From Aquificota bacterium (GTDB taxonomy: Bacteria; Aquificota; Aquificia; Aquificales; Aquificaceae), in the NCBI GenBank assembly GCA_030549905.1, contig JAUQQK010000010.1, forward strand, positions 1 to 64,000: a DNA stretch of 64,000 bases, read 5' to 3'. The position numbers and the translations under genes were made by a program. Positions 10,297 through 19,460 of this stretch are shown here, piece by piece. Numbering within the stretch: the stretch's first letter is position 1; each line of letters begins with the position of its first letter. The notes beneath the pieces are model-generated. The model did not search any database. It was not told the DNA's origin and saw only the letters and a program-made list of their open reading frames with translations.

Positions 10297-11460
10297 ATGC
10301 ATGAATACTCACAGAGGATTAAAAGCCTTCCCCCTTACCTCTTTGCTCAAATAGACAAGAAAAAGAGGGAAAAACTCGCTCAAGGAATAGACCTTATAGA
10401 TTTAGGCGTGGGAGACCCGGACCTTCCTACACTTAAGCCTGTTGTGGAGGCTATGAAAAGGGCTGTAGAAAAGCCAGAGCATCACAGGTATCCTTCTTAC
10501 GAAGGCATGCTTTCCTTCAGGCAGGCTGTAGTTAGCTGGTATAAAAGGCGTTTTGGCGTAGAGCTGGACCCAGAAAAGGAAGTGGTTGCCCTGATAGGCT
10601 CAAAGGAAGGCATCGCTCACTTTCCTTTAGCTTTTGTAAACCCCGGAGATGTGGTGCTCTGCCCAGACCCAGCCTATCCAGTTTATAAGATAGGCACGCT
10701 GTTTGCAGGGGGAGAGCCTTACTTTTTGCCTTTGAAGGAAGAAAATGGCTTTTTGCCAGATTTTAAAAGCTTGCCAAAAGATGTCTTAAAAAGAGCTAAG
10801 ATAATATGGGTCAATTATCCTAACAATCCCACCTCAGCAACCGCCACAAAAGAGTTTTATAGGGAGCTTATAGACTGGGCAAGGGAAAACAACATAATCG
10901 TCGCCTCAGACCTTGCCTATTCAGAGATTTACTTTGGGGAAGAAAGACCGCCCTCCATTTTAGAGATAGAAGGAGCAAAGGAGGTAGCTATAGAGTTTCA
11001 TTCTCTTTCAAAGACCTACAACATGACTGGCTGGCGTATAGGTATGGCGGTGGGTAATGCACAGCTTGTGGCGGGTCTTGGAAAGGTGAAAACTAACGTG
11101 GATTCCGGGCAGTTTCAGGCTATACAGGAGGCAGCCATAACAGCTCTTAGCCTTCCTGAAGTAGAAGTTCAAAAGATAAGGGATATATACAGGGAAAGAA
11201 GACAGGCTATGGAGAAAGCTTTAAAAGAGGCAGGTCTTGAAGTCTATCCATCTAATGCCACCTTCTACCTGTGGGTAAAGGTGCCAAAGGGCTATAGCTC
11301 TGCGGAATTTGTATCTCTTCTTCTTGACAAGTGCGGGATTGTATGCACACCGGGAAATGGCTTTGGTGAAGCTGGAGAGGGCTACTTCAGGATATCTCTT
11401 ACGGTACCTACAGAAAGGCTCTTGGAGGCTGTAGAGAGGATTAAAGGGTTGAAGCTGTGA
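10297..11460 (+). CDS. dapL: LL-diaminopimelate aminotransferase (class I/II PLP aminotransferase)
   Basis: 387 residues from ATG 10297, chosen for the GGAGG at 10283. Fold-type I features: GVGDPDLPT, PNNPTS, Schiff-base lysine K239 in HSLSKTYNMTGWRIG, and phosphate-binding R247. The GSKEGIAHFPLAF segment is typical of the DapL/AspC-like group found in Aquificota, which transfers an amino group from glutamate to tetrahydrodipicolinate in lysine and cell-wall synthesis. A broader aspartate/alanine aminotransferase cannot be excluded. It heads a three-gene run with the CBS protein and HDLP. Confidence 0.85.
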   Translation: MHEYSQRIKSLPPYLFAQIDKKKREKLAQGIDLIDLGVGDPDLPTLKPVVEAMKRAVEKPEHHRYPSYEGMLSFRQAVVSWYKRRFGVELDPEKEVVALIGSKEGIAHFPLAFVNPGDVVLCPDPAYPVYKIGTLFAGGEPYFLPLKEENGFLPDFKSLPKDVLKRAKIIWVNYPNNPTSATATKEFYRELIDWARENNIIVASDLAYSEIYFGEERPPSILEIEGAKEVAIEFHSLSKTYNMTGWRIGMAVGNAQLVAGLGKVKTNVDSGQFQAIQEAAITALSLPEVEVQKIRDIYRERRQAMEKALKEAGLEVYPSNATFYLWVKVPKGYSSAEFVSLLLDKCGIVCTPGNGFGEAGEGYFRISLTVPTERLLEAVERIKGLKL

Positions 11461-11473
11461 AAAGGTATAGGTC

Positions 11474-12778
11474 TTGTCCTCATATATGAAGGAAATAGAG
11501 CTTTCTCAGCTTGCCACTGGCGTTCCCTACATGGATTTTAAGACTGGCATAAAAGAAGCATTAAAAACCTTTGAAGAACACAGTCTTTACGATTTTATGG
11601 TGGTTTTAAAAGAGGGCAAGCCAGTAGGCATAGTAAGCAGGCTTGAACTCATCAAAGCTCAGCACAGAGATTATCTTACGGTTGGAGACCTGGCAAAGCC
11701 CCTGATGAAGCTAAGAAACTCAAGCCTAAAACCAGAGCAGATACCTTCCCTTCTTGATTTTTTCAACAGTCAGAAAAACCCCATATTTCTTGTGGATAAG
11801 GGCGGGCATTACATGGGCGTACTCTTTTATCATGTGGTTATGCATTACGCAAGCCTTTATAAGGAAACAGCTATACCTGTGTTTCAGAAACTGAGCTCCC
11901 TTTTTGCTCAGGATTACTACTTTTACTGCTTCTATATAAGAGGCATAAAGGACTTCAGGGATGCATATGGTGCTGAAAAAACAGAGGGTATATATAAAAT
12001 CCTGATAGAGGATATAAAAGACCATATAGAGGGCGATGTAAGCTTTTCTAAAGGCGAGGGGGAAGTCTATGCTCTTTCAAAGACTAAACTGAGTGAAAGA
12101 GATGTAAGAAACATCTATGAAGAGTTTCATAAGGAGTTTTCCCTGCTTTACGCAGAGGCTAAACTTCTGCATGTTCATGGCTACTGCATACCTTTAAAAG
12201 AGGTAAAAACCTTTGAAGAGTTTTTTAGAATATCTTCTGAGTTAAAAAACAGGCTCAAAGGTATGCAGGAACTATCCTTTTTTATCTTTTATCAGGAAGT
12301 ACCAGTCATAGTTGCCTGTGAATATAAGGCAAAAGAATTAATTCCTAAGATAAAAGAAAAAATAAAAGGGGATTTTGAAAAGGTTGTGGAACATCTGAAA
12401 AGAACAGAAAAAGATTTATGGGAATTTGTACTTTATGACTTTTTCAAAGAATTTCCCTACTTTGAGCTTTTTTATGTAATTAGCGAAAGCGGGATACAAG
12501 TTTCCAACAACATAATAAATCCACGGATAAGATATCCCATAAAGACAGGTAAAAAAGGTGCTGACAGGTCCGGTAAAGAATATTTTAAAAAGGCAAACCC
12601 TGAAGAAGTTTATATATCTCCCATATATATTTCACAGGCAACGGACGACTTCTGCATAACAGTGTCCAAAAAGTTTCAGTATGGGCAGAAAAGCTATGTG
12701 CTTGCTGGAGACATAAACTATAAGGAAATACACAGGCTTGTAAGAACATATGCGGAAGAAGGTATCCTTAATAGGTAG
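11474..12778 (+). CDS. CBS-pair protein with degenerate GGDEF-like and C-terminal Cache/PDC domain
   Basis: 434 residues from TTG 11474 (AAAAGG eight bases upstream; ATG 11486 is the alternative). Two CBS repeats (about 15-65 and 75-135) are followed by a segment aligning with a diguanylate-cyclase fold but lacking GGDEF (GEGEV near 200). The C-terminal third has FELFYVISESGIQVSN, GADRSGKEYFKKA and VYISPIYISQATDDFCITVSKK, the pattern of a PDC/Cache sensor. There is no signal peptide or membrane helix, so the sensor is cytosolic, as in YkuI-type proteins. Probably a ligand-binding regulator rather than an enzyme. Overlaps HDLP by 29 bases. Confidence 0.65.
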   Translation: MSSYMKEIELSQLATGVPYMDFKTGIKEALKTFEEHSLYDFMVVLKEGKPVGIVSRLELIKAQHRDYLTVGDLAKPLMKLRNSSLKPEQIPSLLDFFNSQKNPIFLVDKGGHYMGVLFYHVVMHYASLYKETAIPVFQKLSSLFAQDYYFYCFYIRGIKDFRDAYGAEKTEGIYKILIEDIKDHIEGDVSFSKGEGEVYALSKTKLSERDVRNIYEEFHKEFSLLYAEAKLLHVHGYCIPLKEVKTFEEFFRISSELKNRLKGMQELSFFIFYQEVPVIVACEYKAKELIPKIKEKIKGDFEKVVEHLKRTEKDLWEFVLYDFFKEFPYFELFYVISESGIQVSNNIINPRIRYPIKTGKKGADRSGKEYFKKANPEEVYISPIYISQATDDFCITVSKKFQYGQKSYVLAGDINYKEIHRLVRTYAEEGILNR

Positions 12779-13880
12779 CTACCGCTACAGGAAGCTAAGA
12801 TACACGAACAACCATCCCCTAAGAATTCCAAGGGTATCCCTGCTAATGGAATTCCTGAAGGCTATGGGGCTTTTAGAAAAGGAAGAGCTGGTGGAAGGGA
12901 GAGAGGCAAGCCCTCAGGAGCTTCTTCTCTTCCACAAAGAGCAGTATATAAAAGCCCTTGAGGAGTGCGACAAAACAGGCAAAGTTTCAAGAGAATACAG
13001 AGAGATGTTCAACATAGGCACCTATGAGAATCCTCTTTCTCCAGCCATGTGGAAGGGCTCTCTTCTTGCAACAGGCTCCTCTGTACAGGCGGTGGAGCTT
13101 TTCCTTGAGGGGTGCGTAGCTTTTAGCCCAGCAGGTGGCATGCACCATGCTTATCCTTCAAGGGCTAACGGTTTTTGTTTTCTAAACGACCCGGGCATTG
13201 CACTGCAGAGCCTTCTTCAAAGAGGCTTTGAGCGTGTGCTTTACATAGACCTTGATGCCCACCATTGCGACGGTGTGCAGGACTTTTTCTACGAAAGCGA
13301 CAGGGTTTTTGTCTATTCTATCCACCAGTCTCCTGAGTATGCCTTTCCTTTTAAAAGGGGCTTTTTTGAAGAGCGTGGTTCAGGAAGAGGCAGAGGCTAC
13401 AACCTAAACATTCCACTGCCCAGAGGGGTAAATGATACAGAATTTCTCTATGTACTTGAAAAAACTCTACCTCTTGTAGTGGAGGCTTACAAACCACAAG
13501 CGTATGTGCTTCAGTTAGGAACGGACAGTCTCTTAGAGGATTATCTTTCCAAATTTGAGCTTTCTAACTGGGGCTTTCTTAAGGCTTTTGACATGATAAG
13601 AAGTCTTCTGGGTGAAGGCATATACTTAGGAGGTGGAGGCTACCACCCCATAGCCTTAGCCCGTGCATGGGCTTTGCTCTGGTGTAGAATGTCTGACAGA
13701 GAAATTCCTGAAAAGCTAACAGCTGAGGCGGTAAAGCTGCTAAAAAGCGTGGATTTTGAGGAATTTGAGGAGGAAACAGACAGAAGCTACATGTATGAAA
13801 GCCTTTTAGACAGACCGAGAGAGGGTCAAATAAGAAGGGAAATAAAGGAGCTTGTGGAGAAGGTCAGGGCTGAGTTTTAG
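12750..13880 (+). CDS. histone-deacetylase-like protein (HDLP/AcuC family)
   Basis: 376 residues, essentially the length of the structurally known Aquifex HDLP. Active-site residues appear at +1 relative to that protein: H132-H133 (PAGGMHHA), zinc ligands D169, H171 (DLDAHHCDGV) and D259 (QLGTDSLLEDYLS), and catalytic Y298 (LGGGGYHP). It should remove acetyl groups from lysine or a polyamine-type substrate. The natural substrate is unknown; acetyl-CoA synthetase is a precedent for AcuC. Its start lies within the CBS gene, so the two are coupled. It converges with the SCO gene (17-base overlap). Confidence 0.95.
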   Translation: MRKKVSLIGSYRYRKLRYTNNHPLRIPRVSLLMEFLKAMGLLEKEELVEGREASPQELLLFHKEQYIKALEECDKTGKVSREYREMFNIGTYENPLSPAMWKGSLLATGSSVQAVELFLEGCVAFSPAGGMHHAYPSRANGFCFLNDPGIALQSLLQRGFERVLYIDLDAHHCDGVQDFFYESDRVFVYSIHQSPEYAFPFKRGFFEERGSGRGRGYNLNIPLPRGVNDTEFLYVLEKTLPLVVEAYKPQAYVLQLGTDSLLEDYLSKFELSNWGFLKAFDMIRSLLGEGIYLGGGGYHPIALARAWALLWCRMSDREIPEKLTAEAVKLLKSVDFEEFEEETDRSYMYESLLDRPREGQIRREIKELVEKVRAEF

Positions 13881-14595
13881 AAGCCCTTAGCTCTTCTTTC
13901 CTTGCCAGATATTTTGAAAGCTTTATAACCATAAAAAGACCACTACCTGCGGTGCCTATAAGTCCTATGAAGAAAAACCACCTGTATAGCTTGTCTATAA
14001 AGCTTTCCTTTCCAAGGGCATACCCTAAAGCCTTTTCCATATCCTCTTCCTTAAAAACAACGCCGTAGAGGTATCTCTTTATCTTCATATCTGGTGATAT
14101 AAAAACTATAAGGTTTGGATGCACAAAGTCCTTGCTTTCAGGTACAGACATGAAGCGAAAGTCTATGGCATCAAGAAGTTCAAAAAGGTCTTTTTTATTC
14201 TTTGCCATAACCACCTTCCAGCCATAGCCATCAATTCCATGCTTTTTCTGAAAGTCTTTTATGTTGGTAAGCCCATCTGTAGGGTCAAAGGTAAGGGACA
14301 GAACCCAGAAGTCTTTGCCGGGAATTCCAAGCTTTGGAATAACCTTTTTCAAGGAATCTGTTATTATGGGACATGCGGAGGTGCAATTAGTGTAGATGGG
14401 ACTAAGGATTACAGGTTTTCCCTCAAGGTCGTAAAGATGAAATTCTCTGCCCTGCGTATCTATAAGTCTTACGTTCGGAAGTTTCTGTCCTAAGGTCTTT
14501 GATTCATTTGGTGGGATCCCTGTAGAGCCCTCCTGAGAAAAGGCTGTAAAAATAAAAAATAGGAGGGCGATAAGCCCCCCAAGCAAATGGCGCAC
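13864..14595 (-). CDS. SCO1/SenC-family copper chaperone for cytochrome oxidase
   Basis: 243 residues from GTG 14595, chosen because GAGGG overlapping the coxA stop lies seven bases upstream and a signal segment (LLGGLIALLFFIFTAFS) follows. Thioredoxin fold with copper-binding C71 and C75 (YTNCTSACPIITD) and H159 (KDFVHPNL). A C-terminal membrane helix (FFFIGLIGTAGSGLFMVIKL) anchors it. It delivers copper to, or keeps reduced, the CuA site of the oxidase encoded upstream. Last gene of the ba3 operon. Confidence 0.92.
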   Translation of the reverse strand: MRHLLGGLIALLFFIFTAFSQEGSTGIPPNESKTLGQKLPNVRLIDTQGREFHLYDLEGKPVILSPIYTNCTSACPIITDSLKKVIPKLGIPGKDFWVLSLTFDPTDGLTNIKDFQKKHGIDGYGWKVVMAKNKKDLFELLDAIDFRFMSVPESKDFVHPNLIVFISPDMKIKRYLYGVVFKEEDMEKALGYALGKESFIDKLYRWFFFIGLIGTAGSGLFMVIKLSKYLARKEELRASKTQP

Positions 14596-14605
14596 GACGG
14601 AACCC

Positions 14606-16348
14606 TCATTTAACCTCTGCAGTCTTCTTTTCATCTTCCTTTGCTGTCTGAGGCTTTGTGATGGGTGCCGGGTTCTTATCGTTATACCCGGGAGAGTCAT
14701 GGAAGACACCCCTCTTCATAACATCGTATAGGGGTGGTATGTAAGATATGAGGAAGAGCAAAGAGCTAAAGACAACCCATGGAGCAAGCTTTTGAAGGGC
14801 TGGCATTTGTTCATCATGGTATGCCTGTGCTGTGGGAATTTCAAGGTCCGCTTCCCTTACTGCTGGAGACAGTAGAGTGCCAAAGAAGGAAACCGCCCAG
14901 AAGACAAAGCCAATCACTATCAGCACTCCAGCAAACACTGAAAGCTCCGCATAGCCTACCCATTCAGGCCTGTATAGAGGAGACTCGGGGTTAAGGTAAG
15001 ATATGCCCGTGTTGGTCCTTCTTGGAAAGCCATGCATGCCTGCCACAGACATAGCATATTCAAATATAAGCATACCCTGCCACCAGAGCCACGGAGCAAG
15101 CACCGCAAGGCCTTTGAACCTAATTTCCTTTCCGGTAAGCTGAGAAAGGAAATATAGAGACATGCCAAGGAATACGAGGGTAACAAGACCACCTACGGTA
15201 GTATGAAAGTGTCCCGGCACAAAAGATGTGTTATGCACCACCTGGTTCATATTGTAGGAAGCGTTTATTATTCCAGTTATACCACCCACGAAGAATAGGA
15301 AAAGTCCAGCCATAAAATAGGAAACAAGCCACTTATTTCCTTCAAGGCTTATGTAAGGTATTTTTGTCCACCAGTAGAAGAGGGAGTCTTTAACCTCTGG
15401 ATACTTAGACTTTATGGAGTATTCTAAAGAGGAAGCCACTGTAAAGGCTGTCAGCATGCTTGGAACAGCCACGCCGAAGGTAAAGAGAGCGTGTATTAGC
15501 TTGTAGTTGTTAGTAATGCCCGGCTCTGTAAACTGGTGGTGAAGACCCACCGGGAAGGAAAATATGAGGAAAAGTATAAAGGCAAGTCTTGCAGCACCAT
15601 CAGAATACAGTTTTCCTTCACCGGTGACTATATTGGGAAGCACCGTGTACAGGAAGGTGTAGGCGGGAAGAAGCCAGAAATAAACAACAGGGTGTCCAAA
15701 AGCCCAGAAAAGGGTTCTCGCAAGAGATGGATTTATCTCCTGCACCAGACCAAGAGAAAGGGGCAGAAGCTGGAAAAGAACCTCTATAACTACAGGCACC
15801 ACCATTATTACCCACATGATATGATTTACCAGTATTCCATATACCGCAAGGGGCACCTTCTGACTGGGGTTTTCTCTCTTCCATGCAAGATAGTTAGGTA
15901 GCCAGTCGAAGAATAAAGGAACAATAGAGCCTATAATAAGCAGTGCAGCACCAAGATAGAAGGTCCAGTGGGCAAGAAGAGGCGGATAGAAGGTATATAG
16001 CACATTAGCTTTTTTGGTGAACATAGCCCACGCAGCCATCAAAGTTCCACCAAACATCAAAATAAGGCTCAGCCACTGAACTGCTGGACGGAGAGGTTTC
16101 TTAAGGTAGTAGAGGAAAACTATGTTTCCAAAGGCAACTATAAGTATGGTGGTGAAGACTATAGCATTTATAACACCGTGAAGGGTAAGACCCTGATAGT
16201 ATTCAATGCCGCCCACCGACATATCCTTTATAACGCCAGCCCTGTAGAGAACCTGCATAAGACCATGGTATATACCAAAGACAAGAAGCAATACAGGAAA
16301 GACTATCTCCGCCACTATTATGTTTCTTATGGTTTTATCCACCTTCAT
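14606..16348 (-). CDS. ba3-type cytochrome c oxidase subunit I
   Basis: 580 residues with about 13 membrane helices. Heme and CuB ligands are visible: H in LTLHGVINA, H in FGHPVVYFWLLPAY, HHQF, and the two histidines of FVPGHFHTTVGG. The HPVVYFW form lacks the Glu of A-type oxidases and marks the B (ba3) family, as in Thermus. It reduces oxygen and pumps protons. The C-terminus is a charged Lys/Glu tail. Located after subunits IIa and II. Confidence 0.95.
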   Translation of the reverse strand: MKVDKTIRNIIVAEIVFPVLLLVFGIYHGLMQVLYRAGVIKDMSVGGIEYYQGLTLHGVINAIVFTTILIVAFGNIVFLYYLKKPLRPAVQWLSLILMFGGTLMAAWAMFTKKANVLYTFYPPLLAHWTFYLGAALLIIGSIVPLFFDWLPNYLAWKRENPSQKVPLAVYGILVNHIMWVIMVVPVVIEVLFQLLPLSLGLVQEINPSLARTLFWAFGHPVVYFWLLPAYTFLYTVLPNIVTGEGKLYSDGAARLAFILFLIFSFPVGLHHQFTEPGITNNYKLIHALFTFGVAVPSMLTAFTVASSLEYSIKSKYPEVKDSLFYWWTKIPYISLEGNKWLVSYFMAGLFLFFVGGITGIINASYNMNQVVHNTSFVPGHFHTTVGGLVTLVFLGMSLYFLSQLTGKEIRFKGLAVLAPWLWWQGMLIFEYAMSVAGMHGFPRRTNTGISYLNPESPLYRPEWVGYAELSVFAGVLIVIGFVFWAVSFFGTLLSPAVREADLEIPTAQAYHDEQMPALQKLAPWVVFSSLLFLISYIPPLYDVMKRGVFHDSPGYNDKNPAPITKPQTAKEDEKKTAEVK

Positions 16349-16360
16349 GGCACCACCTCC

Positions 16361-16798
16361 TTACTTGACTATTATTTTTGTGGACATATCCTGATGCCCT
16401 ATACCGCAGTATTCATGGCAAACGATGTGATAAACGCCGGGCTTTTCAAACTTGTAGCGGGCATAGGCTACTGTGCCGGGTATTGCCATAAGGTTCACAT
16501 TGGTGCCGTCAATCTGAAAGCCGTGAACCACATCCGCACTGGTGAGGTATATATCTACCACAGAGCCTGCAGGAATTTCCACATCGGCGGGTTCAAAATA
16601 CCACATTTTAGCTACATAGTGTATCTCGTACCTGTTCTGCGCATGCTGTATTACCTTCCCCTCAGTGAAGGGCTTTACATCAGTTATGCAGGTAGGCACA
16701 TCAATGTTTAAAGCCTTTGCAGCATACACCAGAAGACCAGCAAAAAAGCCAAGGAAACCTATCGCCAAGATAAGGGCTGTCCTTTCTGCCTTGTCCAT
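16361..16798 (-). CDS. ba3-type cytochrome c oxidase subunit II (CuA)
   Basis: 145 residues: one N-terminal membrane anchor (about 7-29) and a cupredoxin domain. CuA ligands are H92 (DVVHGFQI), C127 and C131 (CHEYCGIGHQDM), H135 and M138. It accepts electrons from cytochrome c. Short, single-helix architecture matches the ba3 family. A GGAGGTGTAAGCC segment precedes its ATG. Confidence 0.95.
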   Translation of the reverse strand: MDKAERTALILAIGFLGFFAGLLVYAAKALNIDVPTCITDVKPFTEGKVIQHAQNRYEIHYVAKMWYFEPADVEIPAGSVVDIYLTSADVVHGFQIDGTNVNLMAIPGTVAYARYKFEKPGVYHIVCHEYCGIGHQDMSTKIIVK

Positions 16799-16811
16799 GG
16801 CTTACACCTCC

Positions 16812-16937
16812 TTATGGTTGTGTTTGACCGCGGGCAAGCATTGTCAGATAGATGCTGAGCCATACAAGGGCATAAAAACCCAGCATGAAAAGAAAGAAGG
16901 CTACCGCCCCCTTTGGAAAGAAGTGCCCGTCCTTCAC
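16812..16937 (-). CDS. ba3-type cytochrome c oxidase subunit IIa (41 aa)
   Basis: Starts at GTG 16937 with AGGAGG just upstream. One membrane helix (AVAFFLFMLGFYALVWLSIYL) flanked by KDGHFFPKG and LARGQTQP. Size, single helix, C-terminal ARG and position directly before subunit II match the CoxIIa subunit of the Thermus ba3 enzyme, which replaces a missing helix of subunit II. First gene of the oxidase operon. Confidence 0.8.
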   Translation of the reverse strand: MKDGHFFPKGAVAFFLFMLGFYALVWLSIYLTMLARGQTQP

Positions 16938-16969
16938 AGCACACCTCCTATAAGAAGTTTTTATAAAAG

Positions 16970-16989
16970 TATAAGTTTCACTTATAAGT
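16970..16989. promoter_or_regulatory. palindromic operator-like site at the oxidase promoter
   Basis: TATAAGT-TTC-ACTTATA (16970-16986) is a perfect inverted repeat, and ACTTATAAGT (16980-16989) is a second perfect palindrome sharing its right arm. They overlap the -10 box and expected transcription start of the oxidase operon, a classic repressor position. Confidence 0.5.
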
Positions 16990-17015
16990 ATATGCGTATT
17001 TATGCTTTTTGTCAA
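16987..17015 (-). promoter_or_regulatory. sigma-70 promoter of the ba3 oxidase operon
   Basis: On the minus strand, TTGACA (17010-17015) and TATACT (16987-16992) are separated by exactly 17 bases. The start of transcription would be near 16980, giving a leader of about 43 bases before the GTG of subunit IIa. Confidence 0.8.
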
Positions 17016-17081
17016 TAGTTTTCAATTACAAATTTACACATTAACATGCTTTGTAGTTAAAGTATATTTTTATGATAAAAT

Positions 17082-17087
17082 TATAAT
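17082..17087 (+). promoter_or_regulatory. -10 box for thiS-thiG-hemY
   Basis: TATAAT on the plus strand; transcription would start near 17094, so the ATG at 17088 cannot be used and thiS must start at 17115 or 17136. No good -35 at standard spacing. The leader of about 40 bases is too short for a TPP riboswitch. Confidence 0.4.
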
Positions 17088-17135
17088 ATGCTCACCCCTT
17101 GCCAAATTAAAGCCATGTCTATATTTAATAAATCC

Positions 17136-17342
17136 ATGAAGCTCCTCGTAAATGGCAAAGAAGTGCAAGCAAGGGAAGGAATCAGTTTGCTTGAGCTTTT
17201 AAAGGAGATAAATATTGAAGTAAGACCTGTAGGTCTTGCGGTGGCTGTCAATGAAGAGGTTATTCCAAAAAGTAGATACGGAGAGGTTTTTCTCAAGGAA
17301 GGGGACAGGGTTGAGATTGTAAATATCGTAGGAGGTGGATAA
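17136..17342 (+). CDS. thiS: sulfur carrier protein ThiS
   Basis: 68 residues of ubiquitin-like fold starting [10 protein letters not shown], the usual ThiS start, and ending IVNIVGGG. The terminal glycine is adenylated and thiocarboxylated to donate sulfur for thiazole formation. An in-frame ATG at 17115 would add seven residues. Its stop overlaps the thiG ribosome site. Ends in three glycines rather than two. Confidence 0.9.
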   Translation: MKLLVNGKEVQAREGISLLELLKEINIEVRPVGLAVAVNEEVIPKSRYGEVFLKEGDRVEIVNIVGGG

Positions 17343-17343
17343 A

Positions 17344-18147
17344 ATGCTGGACTATGAAGCCCTCTTAGAAGAGGACTACCTTGAGATAGCGGGCAGACGT
17401 TTTCGCTCAAGGCTTATAATAGGTTCTGGAAAGTTCAAAAGCTTTCAGGAAAACAAGGAAGTCCTTGAGGCTTCTGGCGCAGAGATAATAACGGTGGCCG
17501 TCAGACGTGTAAATATTACTGACAGGACAAAAGAAAACCTCTTAGACTACATAGACCCCAACAAATACCTGATTCTTCCAAACACAGCAGGATGCTACAC
17601 CGCCGATGAAGCCATAAAGACTGCCATGCTGGCAAGGGAAGCCACCGGCATAAACTGGGTAAAGTTAGAGGTTATTGGAGACCAGAAGACGCTCCTTCCG
17701 GACATGGAAGAAACCCTAAAGGCGGCAAAGGTGCTTGTAAAGGAAGGCTTTATAGTGCTTCCGTATATCTTTGACGACCCTGTTTATGCCAAGAAGTTTG
17801 AAGATGTGGGTTGTGCGGCTGTAATGCCTCTTGCGGCTCCGATAGGTTCAGGTCTGGGTTTGCAAAACCCCTACAATCTTATATTCATAAAAGAAGCTGT
17901 CTCTGTGCCTGTGATAGTGGATGCGGGCATAGGAAGTGCGGCGGACATTCCTCCCGTGATGGAGCTTGGCGTGGATGCCATACTTACCAATACAGCCCTT
18001 GCAGAAGCGAAAGACCCTATAAAGATGGCAGTAGCTATGAAATATGCTACAATAGCGGGCAGGCTTTCATATCTGGCGGGCAGGATGCCTAAAAGAACCT
18101 ACGCAGTTCCTTCTTCACCTCTTAAAGGAGTGCCTTATAAGACATGA
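17344..18147 (+). CDS. thiG: thiazole synthase ThiG
   Basis: 267 residues from ATG 17344 with GGAGG eight bases upstream (a GTG at 17335 is in frame but less well placed). TIM-barrel features: LIIGSGKF near the start, WVKLEVIGD with the Schiff-base lysine region, and phosphate-binding [14 protein letters not shown] and TNTALAEA. It condenses deoxyxylulose 5-phosphate, dehydroglycine and ThiS thiocarboxylate. Overlaps hemY by 4 bases. Confidence 0.95.
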   Translation: MLDYEALLEEDYLEIAGRRFRSRLIIGSGKFKSFQENKEVLEASGAEIITVAVRRVNITDRTKENLLDYIDPNKYLILPNTAGCYTADEAIKTAMLAREATGINWVKLEVIGDQKTLLPDMEETLKAAKVLVKEGFIVLPYIFDDPVYAKKFEDVGCAAVMPLAAPIGSGLGLQNPYNLIFIKEAVSVPVIVDAGIGSAADIPPVMELGVDAILTNTALAEAKDPIKMAVAMKYATIAGRLSYLAGRMPKRTYAVPSSPLKGVPYKT

Positions 18148-19460
18148 TAGACGTAGCTATAGTGGGTGCAGGAATTTCTGGTCTTTCTACCGCCTTCCAT
18201 CTTTCAAAAAAGGGTTTTAATGTGCTTGTGTTTGAAAAAGAAGAAAATGCAGGGGGGAATATTCAGACTCTTTACAAAGATGGTTATGTGCTTGAACTTG
18301 GACCACAGACAGTGCTGGCAGACCAGAAGGTGGAGGACTTTTTAAAGGAGCTTTCCCTCCAGCCCCAGTATGCAAGCCCCAGCTCAAAGATAAGATACAT
18401 TTACAAAAAGGGACAGCTCATGCCTCTTCCCCTATCCCCCATTTCTTTTTTCACCTCACCTCTTCTTTCTCTAAGTGCAAAGATAAGAGTGCTTAAGGAA
18501 CCCTTCGTGCCACCTTCCGTAAAAAGTGAGGAAAGCATAGGAGAGTTTGTAAGACGAAGGCTTGGAAAAGAGTTTCTTGATTATATAGTAGCTCCTTTTG
18601 TCTCTGGCGTTTATGCGGGCGATGTAGAAGAGCTGTCGGTAAAATATGCGGTAAGGCGTGTCTATGAGCTGGAGCAGAAGTTTGGAAGCCTTATAAAGGG
18701 TGCCATAAAGCTTAAAGCCCTTGGACCATCAGGAAAGCTTATATCCTTTGAGGGAGGAAATTACAGACTCATAGAGACACTTACCTCAAAATTGCAAGTG
18801 GAAACGGAAAACGTAGTTCTTAGAATAAGGAAGAAGGAAGATAAATTTGTGCTTGAGGCAAAAAAGGGTAAATATGAGGCAAAGGCTGTGGTCATATCCG
18901 CACCGGCTACCTCCTCTGGCTATCTTTTAAGGGAGCTATCCTGGAGCTTAGCTCAGGAGTTTGACAAGATATATTATGCTCCTGTGGTGGTGGTGCATGC
19001 AGTAGTGAGAAAAGGAGAGGTGCCTGAGGGCTTTGGCTTTCTGGTACCGAGGGTGGAAGGGAAGAGAACTCTGGGTGTCCTTTTTTCCTCACAGCTCTTT
19101 CCCGGAAGGTCTCCTCAGGAGAAAGAGCTTCTTACCATATACCTTGGCGGTGCCACAGACCCTGAGGTGGTGGAATACGAAGAGGAAGCCATATACTCTA
19201 TTGTGGAAAAAGAGTTAAAAGAGATGCTCAAGGTTAGCTCTGTAGAGTTTTTAAACATAAAAAGGTGGAAGAAGGCTATTCCTCAATATACCTTAGGCTA
19301 TGGAAGGTATTTAGAGCTTGCAAAGGCGGTAGAGAAGGAGTATCCCGGGCTCTTTCTGACAGGCAACTACCTTCATGGCGTTTCTGTGGCGGACTGCATA
19401 AGGGCGAGCTATGAAACAACAAACAGGGTGGAGGAGTTCCTTACAAGAGTTCCTTCTTAA
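18144..19460 (+). CDS. hemY: protoporphyrinogen/coproporphyrinogen oxidase (HemY type)
   Basis: 438 residues. FAD-binding N-terminus [21 protein letters not shown] with [13 protein letters not shown], and a C-terminal FAD contact near [16 protein letters not shown], both typical of the HemY/PPOX amine-oxidase fold. It performs the six-electron aromatisation step of heme synthesis. Position behind thiG is incidental to thiamine but convenient next to the oxidase operon. Protoporphyrinogen versus coproporphyrinogen use cannot be told from sequence. Confidence 0.9.
   Translation: MIDVAIVGAGISGLSTAFHLSKKGFNVLVFEKEENAGGNIQTLYKDGYVLELGPQTVLADQKVEDFLKELSLQPQYASPSSKIRYIYKKGQLMPLPLSPISFFTSPLLSLSAKIRVLKEPFVPPSVKSEESIGEFVRRRLGKEFLDYIVAPFVSGVYAGDVEELSVKYAVRRVYELEQKFGSLIKGAIKLKALGPSGKLISFEGGNYRLIETLTSKLQVETENVVLRIRKKEDKFVLEAKKGKYEAKAVVISAPATSSGYLLRELSWSLAQEFDKIYYAPVVVVHAVVRKGEVPEGFGFLVPRVEGKRTLGVLFSSQLFPGRSPQEKELLTIYLGGATDPEVVEYEEEAIYSIVEKELKEMLKVSSVEFLNIKRWKKAIPQYTLGYGRYLELAKAVEKEYPGLFLTGNYLHGVSVADCIRASYETTNRVEEFLTRVPS

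Noticed and set aside
14596-14709. Longer SCO protein starting inside coxA
   Set aside because: The extra N-terminus would precede the signal segment and lacks a ribosome site; GTG 14595 has GAGGG and gives a normal signal peptide.
17088-17135. TPP riboswitch before thiS
   Set aside because: Predicted leader is about 40 bases and lacks the conserved CTGAGA-type segments.
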